Source: Hathewaya limosa (GTDB lineage Bacteria > Bacillota > Clostridia > Clostridiales > Clostridiaceae). Taken from it: DNA of 64,000 nucleotides. The stretch covers positions 60,868-124,867 of the forward strand of contig NZ_JAUSWN010000007.1 of the NCBI RefSeq assembly GCF_030815255.1, in the 5' to 3' direction. A model generated the notes under the pieces. It did no database searches. It was given only the letters and a program-made list of their open reading frames with translations, and was not told where the DNA came from. Both the position numbers and the translations under genes were made by a program. Below are positions 26,274 to 35,474 of this stretch, one piece after another. Each line of letters opens with the position of its first letter. Position 1 is the stretch's first letter.

Positions 26274-26900
26274 ATGAGTTATATAAAAAAACCTATGGAT
26301 ATAGAAAAAAGAAGTTTTGAAATAATAGGGGAGGAAATGGGACCTCATAATTTTGATGATAGAGAACTTTCTATTATAAAGAGAGTAATTCATACCACAG
26401 CAGATTTCGAATATAAGGATATTACATATATAAGAGAAGGCGCTATAGATAGTGCATTAGAAACTTTAAAACAAGGAGTTACTATTTATACAGATACAAA
26501 GATGGCCTTATCTGGAATAAATAAAAAAGCATTAGAACAATTAGGATGTAAGGTTATATGTTATGTAAGTGAACTAGATGTTGCAGCTATTGCAAAGGAA
26601 AGAGGAATTACTCGTTCTATGGCTGGTGTTGAGAAAGCAGTAGAAGATGGTGCACAAATTTTTGTGTTTGGCAATGCACCGACTGCATTATTTAGATTAA
26701 AAGAACTTATGGAAGAGGGAAAAGCTCATCCAAGTTTTGTTGTTGCTGCACCTATAGGTTTTGTTGGAGCTGCTGAATCTAAAGAGGAATTTGAAACAGT
26801 TAATATGCCTATGATTACTATTAGAGGTAGAAAAGGTGGAAGCACGGTTGCAGCTTCTATTATGAATGCTTTAATGTATATGATAGTAAAAAGAGACTAA
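26274..26900 (+). CDS. cbiC: Cobalt-precorrin-8 methylmutase CbiC
   Basis: The 208-residue protein has the CbiC pattern: MDIEKRSFEIIGEEMG at the start, the catalytic His in VIHTTADFEY, DTKMALSGINKKAL, and VVAAPIGFVGAAESKEE near the C-terminus. It moves the methyl group from C11 to C12 to make cobyrinic acid. It follows cbiA by 63 bases and has AAAGGAG upstream of the ATG. Confidence 0.97.
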   Translation: MSYIKKPMDIEKRSFEIIGEEMGPHNFDDRELSIIKRVIHTTADFEYKDITYIREGAIDSALETLKQGVTIYTDTKMALSGINKKALEQLGCKVICYVSELDVAAIAKERGITRSMAGVEKAVEDGAQIFVFGNAPTALFRLKELMEEGKAHPSFVVAAPIGFVGAAESKEEFETVNMPMITIRGRKGGSTVAASIMNALMYMIVKRD

Positions 26901-26946
26901 TTAACTATTTAAAAGTTAAATTCTTAAACCAAAAGAGGGAAAAAGA

Positions 26947-28023
26947 ATGCTAGATTTATATGTATATAGTGAAGGCAAAAAGCTAAGGTGTGGTTATACT
27001 ACAGGTTCCTGTGCTGCGGCTACAGCAAAAGCTGCTACACTTATGTTATATGGAACCGAAGATCTTTCAGAAATTACTATAGATACACCTAAAGGTATAA
27101 AAATTACGATTCCTATAGAAAAAGTTAATAGACAGAAGGAATATGTAGAGTGTTGTGTTTTAAAAGATGCCGGAGATGATCCAGATATTACTAATGGCCT
27201 AGAAATATGGGCTAGAGCAGATAAAAAAGATACAGGATATACCTTGAAAGGTGGAAAAGGTGTAGGCATGGTTATGGGTGAAGGGTTATATGTTCCTAAA
27301 GGTGAATGGGCTATTAATCCAGAACCAAGAAAAATGATCGAAAAAGAAGTTAAAGGAGTTCTTCCTGAAAATTGTGGGGTTGAAATTACTATTTCAGTTC
27401 CAAAGGGGGAAGAAATAGCTAAAAAAACTTTTAATCCTAGATTAAACATAATAGGAGGAATTTCTATTTTAGGAACTACAGGTATTGTAACTCCTATGTC
27501 AGAAGAGGCTTTAAAGGATTCTGTAAAATTAGAAATAAATCAAAAGTTTGCAAATGGTGTTAAAGAACCAGTGCTTATTTTCGGAAACATGGGAGAAGAT
27601 ATGTGTAAGGAATTAAATATAGATTCTAACAAATTAGTTACCATGTCTAACTATGTTGGTTTTACCTTGGAATGTTGTGAAAATCTAGGAATTAAAAAGA
27701 TTACTATGGTAGGACATATAGGAAAGATGTGTAAAATATCTGCTGGGTGTTTCCAAACTCATAGTAGAGTATCCGATGTAAGATTAGAGGTTTTGGCATT
27801 AGAACTTGCCTTAATGGGTGCACCTAAAGAACTCTTTGAAAGAGTATATAATGAAAAAACCACAGAGGGTGCAGTAGCCATAATTGGAGAAGAATATAAT
27901 GACGTTTATGATAGAATTGGGAAAAAAATAAAGAATAGAATTAAAATCTATTCTCATGATACTATAGAGGCGGAGATTGCTCTTTATTCTATGAAAAAAG
28001 GAATATTATATAAATCCTTTTAG
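26947..28023 (+). CDS. cbiD: Cobalt-precorrin-5B C1-methyltransferase CbiD
   Basis: The 358-residue protein carries the CbiD N-terminus LRCGYTTGSCAAATAKAATLML, the CVLKDAGDDPDITNGLEIWA segment, GGKGVGMVMGEGL, INPEPRKMI and the GHIGKMCKISAG motif. It methylates C1 of the ring after CbiG has opened the lactone. It is specific to the cobalt-early, oxygen-independent route, so its presence with cbiG and cbiK fixes the pathway type. AGAGGGA precedes the ATG. Confidence 0.97.
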   Translation: MLDLYVYSEGKKLRCGYTTGSCAAATAKAATLMLYGTEDLSEITIDTPKGIKITIPIEKVNRQKEYVECCVLKDAGDDPDITNGLEIWARADKKDTGYTLKGGKGVGMVMGEGLYVPKGEWAINPEPRKMIEKEVKGVLPENCGVEITISVPKGEEIAKKTFNPRLNIIGGISILGTTGIVTPMSEEALKDSVKLEINQKFANGVKEPVLIFGNMGEDMCKELNIDSNKLVTMSNYVGFTLECCENLGIKKITMVGHIGKMCKISAGCFQTHSRVSDVRLEVLALELALMGAPKELFERVYNEKTTEGAVAIIGEEYNDVYDRIGKKIKNRIKIYSHDTIEAEIALYSMKKGILYKSF

Positions 28024-28057
28024 ATATTTAGTAAGATATTAAGAAGGGGTGTTTTTT

Positions 28058-28675
28058 ATGGAGAATAAAACAACCTTATATGTTATAGGCTTAGGGCCGG
28101 GGCATAGAGATTACATACTTCCCAAAGCTATGAAATGCCTAACAAATGTTTCAGCAATAGTTGGGTTTAGTAGAGCTATGGAAAGTATTGATTTTATAGA
28201 CAATAATAAAATAATAATAAAGTCCCTTAAAGATTTAAAGGACTTATATGAAAATGGTGAATATGAATCATTAGGAATCATAGCATCGGGAGATCCTTGT
28301 TATTATGGTATTACTAATTATATTAAAAGTACAATTTCAAAAGATGTAAAAGTAGTACCAGGTATTAGTTCCTTCCAGTATTTTGCTAGTAAACTCGCAC
28401 TTCCTTGGCAAAATGCATATGTAGGAAGTATGCATGGACGAGAAGAGGACTTTTTAGATATAGTAAAAGAATATAAATTAAGTTTTTGGCTTGTAGATAA
28501 TAAATTTACTCCACAAACATTATGCAAGTCCTTAGTAGAAAATAATATACGGGGTAAAGCATATGTAGGAGCAAATTTATCTTATGAATATGAGGAGATT
28601 TTCAAAGGGAATATAGAGGAAGTTGCAAAAGGAGAATTTTCTCATCTTAGTGTTTTAGTTATTGAAAGGGATTAA
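28058..28675 (+). CDS. cbiE: Cobalt-precorrin-7 C5-methyltransferase CbiE
   Basis: This protein of about 205 residues is a tetrapyrrole (SAM) methylase. It has the N-terminal LYVIGLGPGHRDYI motif, the GIIASGDPCYYG loop, and VKVVPGISSFQYFASKLALPWQNA, a CbiE-type signature. It methylates C5, while the partner CbiT, encoded next as a separate gene, methylates C15 and decarboxylates. I place the start at the ATG at 28058; the GTG at 28049 belongs to the GGGGTG ribosome binding site. Confidence 0.93.
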   Translation: MENKTTLYVIGLGPGHRDYILPKAMKCLTNVSAIVGFSRAMESIDFIDNNKIIIKSLKDLKDLYENGEYESLGIIASGDPCYYGITNYIKSTISKDVKVVPGISSFQYFASKLALPWQNAYVGSMHGREEDFLDIVKEYKLSFWLVDNKFTPQTLCKSLVENNIRGKAYVGANLSYEYEEIFKGNIEEVAKGEFSHLSVLVIERD

Positions 28676-28716
28676 ATTTAAAAATAAGTGTTGCAAAATA
28701 AGTGAGGAATAAATAA

Positions 28717-29277
28717 ATGAAATATATAAGAGATGATGAATTTATTCGTGGTGATTGTCCAATGACTAAGGAAGAAATTAGAATTCTTAGCATTGCAAAA
28801 ATGGAATTAAGAGAGGATTCGAATGTATTAGATGTAGGAGCAGGAACAGGGTCTGTTACTGTTCAAGCAGCTAAGATTGCAACAAAAGGAAAAGTAATCG
28901 GCATAGAAAAAGATGAAGCTGCATTAGATACTATTTATAAAAATATAGAAAAGTTTCAAGCTATTAATTTAAAAGTATTAGAAGGAAATGCAATGGAACA
29001 TCTTAAATCAATGAATGAAAAATTTGATTCCATTTTCGTAGGTGGAAGTAGTGGAGAACTGGAAGAAATAATTGAAGAATCATTAAGACTGTTAAAAGAT
29101 GAGGGTATAATGGTTTTAAATTTTATTACAATAAATAATCTTTATACAGCAATGAAAAAGTTAAAAGATTTAAATTCTAAAGTAGAATGTACTCAAATTT
29201 CGGTAAGCAAAACCCGTGGTCAAAGTTACATGTTGATGGGTATGAATCCAATATTTATTTTAACAGCAAGAAAATAA
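28717..29277 (+). CDS. cbiT: Cobalt-precorrin-6B C15-methyltransferase (decarboxylating) CbiT
   Basis: The 186-residue enzyme is a class I Rossmann SAM methyltransferase, unlike its neighbours. It has the CbiT N-terminus IRDDEFIRGDCPMTKEEIR, the SAM loop VLDVGAGTGSVTVQAA, and FDSIFVGGSSGELEEII. It methylates C15 and removes the C12 acetate carboxyl. It is separate from cbiE, whereas many organisms fuse the two as CobL. Confidence 0.96.
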   Translation: MKYIRDDEFIRGDCPMTKEEIRILSIAKMELREDSNVLDVGAGTGSVTVQAAKIATKGKVIGIEKDEAALDTIYKNIEKFQAINLKVLEGNAMEHLKSMNEKFDSIFVGGSSGELEEIIEESLRLLKDEGIMVLNFITINNLYTAMKKLKDLNSKVECTQISVSKTRGQSYMLMGMNPIFILTARK

Positions 29278-29294
29278 GGAGGACTAGAATAGAG

Positions 29295-29960
29295 ATGGCA
29301 ACTTTATATGGAATTGGTGTAGGTCCTGGAGATAAGGAACTTATAACATTAAAAGCAGTAAATACTATAAAAAAAGTAGATGTAGTTGTAGTACCAACAG
29401 CTATGAAGGATGGAGAAAGTATTGCCTATGAAATAGCAAAGGATTATATAGAAGAAGGTACTGAAGTTTTATTTAAGCATTTTCCAATGGGAGGAGCTGA
29501 ACAAGAACAAAAAATTTATGAGGCTTATGAAGAAGTTGCGGCCATTTTAGCTACTGGTAAAGATGTTGCATTTTTAACTATAGGAGATCCATTTGTATTT
29601 AGTACATATATCTATCTTTTAAATCATATGCAAGAAAAAGGATTTGAAGTAAAAACTATTCCAGGAATTACTTCTTTCTGTGCTTCTGCATCACTTGCAG
29701 GGCAACCATTAGTAATTGGGGATGAGCCACTTTTAATACTTCCAGCTACTAGACTAGATTCTGTTAAAGATGAGAAGTTTTTAGTTATAATGAAATTTTA
29801 TAAGGTTGAGGAACAAGTAATTAACTTCCTAGAGGAAAGAGGATTCCAGTATGTATGTGTTAAGAGAGCTGGAAGAGAAGGACAAGAAATTCTAAAAACT
29901 AGAGAAGAGATTATAAATTCAAGAGATTATATGAGTTTAATTATTGCAAGACGTAAATAA
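29295..29960 (+). CDS. cbiL: Cobalt-precorrin-2 C20-methyltransferase CbiL
   Basis: This protein of about 222 residues is a tetrapyrrole methylase with LYGIGVGPGDKELITLKAV at the N-terminus, VAFLTIGDPFVFSTYIYLL, and KTIPGITSFCASASLAGQPL. It adds the C20 methyl group, the first methylation after cobalt insertion. The open frame extends upstream into cbiT, but the conserved N-terminus starts at the ATG at 29295. The AGGAGG is about 12 bases upstream, a slightly long spacing. Confidence 0.95.
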   Translation: MATLYGIGVGPGDKELITLKAVNTIKKVDVVVVPTAMKDGESIAYEIAKDYIEEGTEVLFKHFPMGGAEQEQKIYEAYEEVAAILATGKDVAFLTIGDPFVFSTYIYLLNHMQEKGFEVKTIPGITSFCASASLAGQPLVIGDEPLLILPATRLDSVKDEKFLVIMKFYKVEEQVINFLEERGFQYVCVKRAGREGQEILKTREEIINSRDYMSLIIARRK

Positions 29961-29987
29961 TAAGAGCAAATTTTAGGAGGAATAATA

Positions 29988-30740
29988 ATGATATACTTTA
30001 TTGGAGCAGGTCCTGGAGATGTAGATTTAATAACTGTAAAAGGAAGAAATACTTTGGCTAAAGCTGATATAGTTATATATGCAGGTTCATTAGTAAGTCC
30101 AGAACATTTAAAGTTCTGTAAAGATGGAGTGGAAAAATATAATTCTGCTTCTATGACATTAGAAGAAGTTATTGAGGTTATGTTAAAAGGAGAAAAAGAA
30201 GGAAAAATAATAGTGAGATTACATACTGGAGATCCTTCAATATATGGAGCTATAAAAGAACAGATGGATGAACTTGATAAACATGGTGATATAAAATACG
30301 AAGTTATACCAGGGGTAAGTTCTTGTATGGCGGCTGCAGCAGCTATTAAAAAAGAGTTTACATTACCATCAATTACTCAAACAGTGATTTTAACAAGAGT
30401 AGAAGGAAGAACTCCAGTACCGGAAACTGAAGATCTAGAAAATTTAGCAAGAATAGGAGCTTCAATGGCTATATTCCTATCTATTAGTATGATTGAAAAG
30501 GTTGTTGCTAAGTTAAGAAAAGGTTATGGAAAAAATGTTCCAATAGCTATAGTTGAAAGAGCTACTTGGGAAGATCAAAGAGTAATATATGGAACATTAG
30601 ATGATATAGCAGAAAAAGTACATGAAGCTGGTATTACAAAATGTGCACAAATATTAGTTGGTGATTTTATAGATTGTGAATATGATAAGAGTAAATTATA
30701 TGATAAAACTTTCACTCATATGTTTAGAGAAGGAAAGTAA
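29988..30740 (+). CDS. cbiF: Cobalt-precorrin-4 C11-methyltransferase CbiF
   Basis: The 250-residue tetrapyrrole methylase begins IYFIGAGPGDVDLITVKGRN and contains ADIVIYAGSLVSPEHL, IVRLHTGDPSIYGAI and the late VPIAIVERATWEDQRVIYGTL, all typical of CbiF/CobM. It methylates C11 of cobalt-precorrin-4. AGGAGG lies eight bases upstream of the ATG. Confidence 0.96.
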   Translation: MIYFIGAGPGDVDLITVKGRNTLAKADIVIYAGSLVSPEHLKFCKDGVEKYNSASMTLEEVIEVMLKGEKEGKIIVRLHTGDPSIYGAIKEQMDELDKHGDIKYEVIPGVSSCMAAAAAIKKEFTLPSITQTVILTRVEGRTPVPETEDLENLARIGASMAIFLSISMIEKVVAKLRKGYGKNVPIAIVERATWEDQRVIYGTLDDIAEKVHEAGITKCAQILVGDFIDCEYDKSKLYDKTFTHMFREGK

Positions 30741-30761
30741 GTTTAGAGAAGGAAATAAATA

Positions 30762-31787
30762 ATGAAAAAATCCTTAAGAGAGTTTATGGCTATAATTTGT
30801 GTTACTGAAGCTGGAAATAAGCTTGCCGAAAATATAAGCAATATTTATGAAACACATATATATAAAAGATGCGAGGTTAAAGAAAGAGGAATAAAGGACG
30901 TTACACAGGAGGCTTTCTCAAAATTTAATTTTGTTATATTTATAAGTTCCACTGGTATTGCTGTAAGAAGTATAGCACCTTTTATAAAATCTAAAACAGA
31001 AGATCCAGGAGTATTAGTAATAGACAATAGTTCAAGGTATATTATTTCACTTTTAAGTGGACATATTGGAGGAGCTAATGAACTTACACAAAAATTATCA
31101 AGTTATTTAGGTGCTATGCCTATAATAACAACGGCTACAGATAATTTAGGAGTTATTGCACCGGATGTTATAGCTAAGGATAATGAGCTTATAATAGATG
31201 ATATGAAAATATGTAAGGATGTAGCAGTCTCTCTAGTTCATGGAGAAAAGGTAGCTTTTTTAGATGAAGATAATAAAATTTTACTTCCAAAAGGTTATGA
31301 AAGTTATAAAGAGGATGAAAAATATAAGGCAATAGTTATAGTTACCAATAAAGTAAGATTAGATATTGGTGAAAAAATAGATAACATCCCAATTTTAAAA
31401 CTTATAAGAAAAAATATAGTTTTAGGAATAGGATGTAAAAAAGATTATGATTCTTTTTCTATGGAAGAAAAAGTTTTTAAAAAGTTAAGTGAAATGAATA
31501 TAGATAAGAGAAGTGTAAAAATTATTGGTACTGCTTGGATAAAAGAAAAAGAAGAAGCTATTATTAACTTAAAACAGAATCTAAATTGTGAAATGAAAGT
31601 TTTTAGTAAGGAAGAGATTAAAAAAGTTCAATGCAAATATAAGGGTTCTGACTTTGTTGAAAAAACTTTAGGAATAAGATGTGTGTGTGAGCCTTCTGTG
31701 GAATTATCAGGTGGAATCTTATTTACAGATAAAATGCCAATGCAAGGGATGACCTTATGTATAGGTAAACTTTTTAAAACGATCTAG
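30762..31787 (+). CDS. cbiG: Cobalt-precorrin-5A hydrolase CbiG
   Basis: The 341-residue protein has the CbiG domains: an N-terminal part with FVIFISSTGIAVRSIAPFIKSKTEDPGV, then VIDNSSRYIISLLSGHIGGANELT, a middle region, and a C-terminal domain starting NIVLGIGCKK. It opens the delta-lactone ring and releases acetaldehyde, which allows CbiD to act. It starts 21 bases after cbiF. A gap of 111 bases follows it before cbiH; I see no terminator there. Confidence 0.95.
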   Translation: MKKSLREFMAIICVTEAGNKLAENISNIYETHIYKRCEVKERGIKDVTQEAFSKFNFVIFISSTGIAVRSIAPFIKSKTEDPGVLVIDNSSRYIISLLSGHIGGANELTQKLSSYLGAMPIITTATDNLGVIAPDVIAKDNELIIDDMKICKDVAVSLVHGEKVAFLDEDNKILLPKGYESYKEDEKYKAIVIVTNKVRLDIGEKIDNIPILKLIRKNIVLGIGCKKDYDSFSMEEKVFKKLSEMNIDKRSVKIIGTAWIKEKEEAIINLKQNLNCEMKVFSKEEIKKVQCKYKGSDFVEKTLGIRCVCEPSVELSGGILFTDKMPMQGMTLCIGKLFKTI

Positions 31788-31898
31788 TCCGTATAATATA
31801 TTAAAATCAATCAACTGTAAATATCTGGTGTTTAAAGCTACGAAGTTTTATATTTTAATTTAAAGTATAAGTTCTTTATATTAAAAAGGAGAAATGAA

Positions 31899-32618
31899 AT
31901 GAAAAAATTATATGTAATAGGAATAGGACCAGGAGGTCTTGATTACTTAACAGTTAAAGCGAAAAAAGCTATAGAAGAAAGTGATGTTATTGTAGGATAT
32001 ATTAAATATATAGAAATGGTAAAACCTCTTTTAGAAGGAAAAGAAGTTTTTAAAACAGGCATGAAAGGTGAAGAGGAAAGATGTAGAAAAGCTATAGAAC
32101 TTGCAGAGGACAAAGTAGTTTCTGTTATAAGTACAGGAGACTCTGGAATATATGGTATGGCAGGATTAATTCTTCAACTTAAAAATGATGCTGCAATAGA
32201 AATAATCCCAGGTGTTACTGCATCTTCAGCAGCAGCTTCAGTTTTAGGTGCTCCACTTATGCATGATAATTGCAATATAAGTTTAAGTGATCTTATGACT
32301 CCTTATGATCTTATTAAGAAAAGAGTGAAAAATGCTGCTGATGGGGATTTTATAATATCTTTATATAATCCCAAAAGTAAGGGAAGACCACATTATTTAG
32401 CAGAATGTATGGACATTATAAAAGAATATAGGGATGGAAAAACTCCAATAGGTGTAGTTAAAAATGCATTAAGAGAAGGACAAGAAGTTCGTATATTTAC
32501 ATTAGATAATTTTGATACTGAGGTTGTAGATATGTTTTCTATAGTAGTTGTAGGAAATAGTCAAAGTTATATTGAAAATAATAGGATTATAACTCCAAGA
32601 GGGTATAAAGTAAGATAA
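31899..32618 (+). CDS. cbiH: Cobalt-precorrin-3 C17-methyltransferase CbiH
   Basis: The 239-residue tetrapyrrole methylase begins LYVIGIGPGGLDYLTVKAK, then has SVISTGDSGIYGMAGLILQL, EIIPGVTASSAAASVLGAPLMHD and FIISLYNPKSKGRPHYLAE, the CbiH/CobJ pattern. It methylates C17 and drives ring contraction. AAAGGAG precedes the ATG. A perfect hairpin lies between it and cbiJ. Confidence 0.96.
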   Translation: MKKLYVIGIGPGGLDYLTVKAKKAIEESDVIVGYIKYIEMVKPLLEGKEVFKTGMKGEEERCRKAIELAEDKVVSVISTGDSGIYGMAGLILQLKNDAAIEIIPGVTASSAAASVLGAPLMHDNCNISLSDLMTPYDLIKKRVKNAADGDFIISLYNPKSKGRPHYLAECMDIIKEYRDGKTPIGVVKNALREGQEVRIFTLDNFDTEVVDMFSIVVVGNSQSYIENNRIITPRGYKVR

Positions 32619-32637
32619 AGTTTTACTTATATAAATA

Positions 32638-32678
32638 ATAGGCTATGTTAGAAAAGAATTTCGGCTAACATAGCCTAT
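32638..32678 (+). other. Perfect hairpin between cbiH and cbiJ
   Basis: TAGGCTATGTTAG and CTAACATAGCCTA form a 13-bp stem with no mismatch and can extend by one A-T pair. No T-run follows, so it is not a normal intrinsic terminator. It may protect or mark an RNA 3' end and lower cbiJ expression. Confidence 0.8.
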
Positions 32679-32703
32679 AATATAATAAGGAGAGATATTA
32701 TAT

Positions 32704-33504
32704 ATGATAGGATTAATTTTAGGTACTTCAGAAGGAAAGAAAATTTTATCATTATTAAATCAATTTACAGAGGATATATTTGTATCTACAGCAACAGAAT
32801 ATGGTGGAGAATTGTTAAAGGATTATAAATATAAGGTGTTAAATACAACTCCATTAGATGTAGAGGGATTAAAAAATGTAATTAAGAAATATAACATAGA
32901 TATATTTGTAGATGGGTCTCATCCCTATGCATTAATAGTTACTGAAAATTTAAAAAAAGCATGTAACGATATGAATATAAATTATTTAAGATATGAAAGA
33001 CCTTCTGTAGTAGATAAATATATTTATGATAAAAATGGTGAATTAGATAAAAATAATAATGTGGTAGTTGTACATAGTTATGAAGAATTATTACCAAAGC
33101 TTAAAAATTTACAGGGAAATATATTAAATACTACTGGAAGTAGAAATATAAAAAAGATTATAGATTTCAATTTAGAAAATAGAATAATTCATAGAGTACT
33201 TCCTACTTTAAAAGTTATGGAGGAATTAGATCATTTAAAAATATTACCAGAGAATATAGTAGCTATAAAAGGACCTATAAGTTACGAACTTAATATCGCA
33301 TTTATAAAGGAGTGTAATGCACAAGCTATTTTAATGAAAGATAGTGGGGTACAAGGAGGAACAGAGGAAAAAATAAGGGCAGCTATAGATAGTAATATTA
33401 AAGCTTATGTAATAGGTAGAAAAAAGGAACAAGGCATTAATATATTTTCTAAAGAAGAAGACTTAGTGAAACAAATAAAGGAACTTAGTACTAGGCAAAA
33501 ATAA
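32704..33504 (+). CDS. cbiJ: Cobalt-precorrin-6A reductase CbiJ
   Basis: The 266-residue protein has the CbiJ/CobK pattern: GLILGTSEGKKILSLL at the N-terminus, IFVDGSHPYALIVTENLKKAC, LRYERPSV, and the late LMKDSGVQGGTEEKIRAA. It reduces the C18-C19 double bond with NAD(P)H. It is the last gene of the cbi operon. GGAGAG precedes the ATG. Confidence 0.95.
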   Translation: MIGLILGTSEGKKILSLLNQFTEDIFVSTATEYGGELLKDYKYKVLNTTPLDVEGLKNVIKKYNIDIFVDGSHPYALIVTENLKKACNDMNINYLRYERPSVVDKYIYDKNGELDKNNNVVVVHSYEELLPKLKNLQGNILNTTGSRNIKKIIDFNLENRIIHRVLPTLKVMEELDHLKILPENIVAIKGPISYELNIAFIKECNAQAILMKDSGVQGGTEEKIRAAIDSNIKAYVIGRKKEQGINIFSKEEDLVKQIKELSTRQK

Positions 33505-33579
33505 AGAGTATATGTTATAATTTCCTTATATTAACTATATAATGTTAATATAAGTTTTTTTATAGAAAAGGTGATATAT

Positions 33580-33792
33580 GTGCAAATAAGCTTTTGTCAA
33601 GAAAATGAAGGTGCTAAAGAAGTAATAGAACTTTTAGAAAAATATCATCCTGAATTTAAAGTTACTATGAATAAATGCCTTGGGGAATGCGGAAAGTGTA
33701 CTCATAAGTATATAGTACGAGTAGAAGGTAAATTTTTAGAGGCAGATACGGCACAGGAATTATATGATAAAATTATAAAATTTTTTGTTTAG
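33580..33792 (+). CDS. DUF1450-type small CxxxxCxxC protein
   Basis: This protein of about 70 residues has an N-terminal QISFCQENEGAKEVIELLEKY and the motif CLGECGKCTHKYIVRVEGKFLEADTAQELYD split across a thioredoxin-like half-fold, as in DUF1450 (YuzB-like) proteins. The Cys pattern suggests a metal or cluster site; function is unknown. I favour the GTG at 33580, six bases after AAAGGTG; an in-frame GTG at 33571 lies within that site. It follows cbiJ by about 75 bases and is closed by a very strong terminator, so it may be the last gene of the operon. Confidence 0.75.
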   Translation: MQISFCQENEGAKEVIELLEKYHPEFKVTMNKCLGECGKCTHKYIVRVEGKFLEADTAQELYDKIIKFFV

Positions 33793-33816
33793 TTATGCTA
33801 AATATGATTTACAATT

Positions 33817-33871
33817 TAAAGAATCCAAAGTTATTTTAACAAATTAAAATAACTTTGGATTCTTTTATTTT
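33817..33871 (+). terminator. Strong intrinsic terminator ending the cbi region
   Basis: A perfect 22-bp stem (AAAGAATCCAAAGTTATTTT plus AA, with its complement) encloses a four-base loop and is followed by a T-rich tail. Confidence 0.95.
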
Positions 33872-34203
33872 AAAATATATAACTATTGAAATTTCATAAA
33901 AATATGAAGTATTATACATAAATTCTAAAAAAATAAAAGATAATAATTAAAAATTTAGTATAACTTTAATTAATATGAAATTTCATATATATACAATAAT
34001 AAATATAGTAAAATAATCATAAAAAAAGATAAAAAAGTAAAATAAAGTAATAACTTTGGAAACCCTATGTTTTTAAAAAAAAGATAAATATGGTATTATA
34101 AGAATATGTAAACAAACAAGGCATAAAATATAAAAGTGTATGTAGAAAATAAATTATAAAAGCAACTTTATAATTAATATAACTAGAAAGGAAGATATGT
34201 AGT
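33872..34203. other. AT-rich region upstream of the first yitT gene
   Basis: I see no gene, tRNA or riboswitch here. TATTATAA at about 34092 could be a -10 box for the following gene, and GAAAGGAAG lies ahead of its ATG. Confidence 0.4.
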
Positions 34204-35067
34204 ATGGCTATTACTAAGAAAAATTTAAAAGAATTTTTACTTATGAATGTAGGATTAATTTTGGCTGCTGCTGGAGTTTACTTTTTTCTAAACACACATG
34301 ATTTGGCGGTTGGAGGAGTAACAGGCCTTGCAATGGTTTTGAGTAAATATTTTCCTGTAATAACAATGGGACAGTTTACTTTTATATTAAATACTCTTTT
34401 ACTTATTCTGGGATTTATTTTTATAGGACCTAAATTTGGAGGAAAAACAATTTATGCAAGTTTTGCTATATCCATTTATTTAGCGCTATTAGAAAAAATT
34501 TGTCCTATGAATCATCCTATTACAGAAGATTTATTTATAGAATTGCTTATAGGTATTTTATTAAGTGCAATAGGAATGGCTATAGTATTTGAACAAGGTG
34601 CATCTACAGGTGGAACAGATATATTAGCTAAAATACTTAATAAATATGCACATATGGACATAGGAAAAGCATTGCTAATATCAGATTTTATAATAACACT
34701 TTTTGCTATGGTAGCCTTTGGCCCTAAAAAAGGAATGTATGCTTTAATAGGGGTTATCATACTAGGATATACAGTAGACATAGTAATAGATGGATTGAAT
34801 ATTTGCAAAAAGGTTGAAATAGTTACCAATAAAGGGGATGAAGTTAAAAAGTTTATTACTAATGAATTAGATAGAGGAGCTACGGTATATACTGCAAAGG
34901 GTGCCTATACTAATCAAGAAAAGCAAGTTATTACTTGTGTTTTTTCAAAAAAAGAATTTATTAAATTGAAAAATTATTTAAAAGAAATAGATGATACAGC
35001 TTTCGTAATTACTTATGATGTACATGAAATCTTAGGAAATGGTTTTAAAAATATACACGAGGATTAA
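34204..35067 (+). CDS. YitT family membrane protein (first copy)
   Basis: The 287-residue protein has the YitT layout: five or six membrane segments in the first two thirds, including LAAAGVYFFLNTHDLAVGGVTGLAMVL and FEQGASTGGTDILAKILNKY, and then a cytoplasmic DUF2179 domain (EIVTNKGDEVKKFITNELDRGATVYTAKGAY). The function of the family is not settled; transport has been proposed. A closely similar gene lies at 36017, with cobO between them. It has its own terminator. Confidence 0.92.
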   Translation: MAITKKNLKEFLLMNVGLILAAAGVYFFLNTHDLAVGGVTGLAMVLSKYFPVITMGQFTFILNTLLLILGFIFIGPKFGGKTIYASFAISIYLALLEKICPMNHPITEDLFIELLIGILLSAIGMAIVFEQGASTGGTDILAKILNKYAHMDIGKALLISDFIITLFAMVAFGPKKGMYALIGVIILGYTVDIVIDGLNICKKVEIVTNKGDEVKKFITNELDRGATVYTAKGAYTNQEKQVITCVFSKKEFIKLKNYLKEIDDTAFVITYDVHEILGNGFKNIHED

Positions 35068-35102
35068 TTATAAATATAAAGCAAATTACCGTAAGTTTAC
35101 AG

Positions 35103-35143
35103 TAAAAAAAGTACAAGCTATAATTAAAGTTTGTACTTTTTTA
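35103..35143 (+). terminator. Intrinsic terminator after the first yitT
   Basis: AAAAAAGTACAAGCT pairs with AGTTTGTACTTTTTT with one G-U pair; the 3' arm ends in T residues. Confidence 0.88.
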
Positions 35144-35422
35144 GTATTTTTACATCTAATTTTATACTTAAAAGTTTAGTAATGTGTTATTAACAAAAAA
35201 AGTTTTTACATGGATATTAAAAGAAAAAGGTATTTTAGACAAAACTATTTAAGAAAGGGTTATACAAATAAAATAGACTTCATTACAAAATTTATAACTT
35301 TATGTAAAGTATAGTAAATTTTATCGTAAGTTTATTAATAATTAAGAAAAATTACTTGAATATTAACAATAATTCAAAAAACTTAAATAATAGGGTTAAA
35401 TTCATGTAAAAGGTGTTTTTAG

Positions 35423-35442
35423 AATATCATAAATATGATATT
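35423..35442 (+). promoter_or_regulatory. Palindrome upstream of cobO, possible operator
   Basis: AATATCAT and ATGATATT form a perfect dyad around AAAT, 32 bases before the cobO start and overlapping a likely -10 region. The preceding stretch from 35144 shows nothing else. No cobalamin riboswitch is visible here. Confidence 0.4.
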
Positions 35443-35474
35443 ATAGAATTATGTGGAAGAAAGGTGAGGATAAC

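Noticed and set aside
26994..27449. Minus-strand 151-residue frame inside cbiD
   Set aside because: cbiD is certain on the plus strand, and the opposite frame has no ribosome binding site or recognisable motif.
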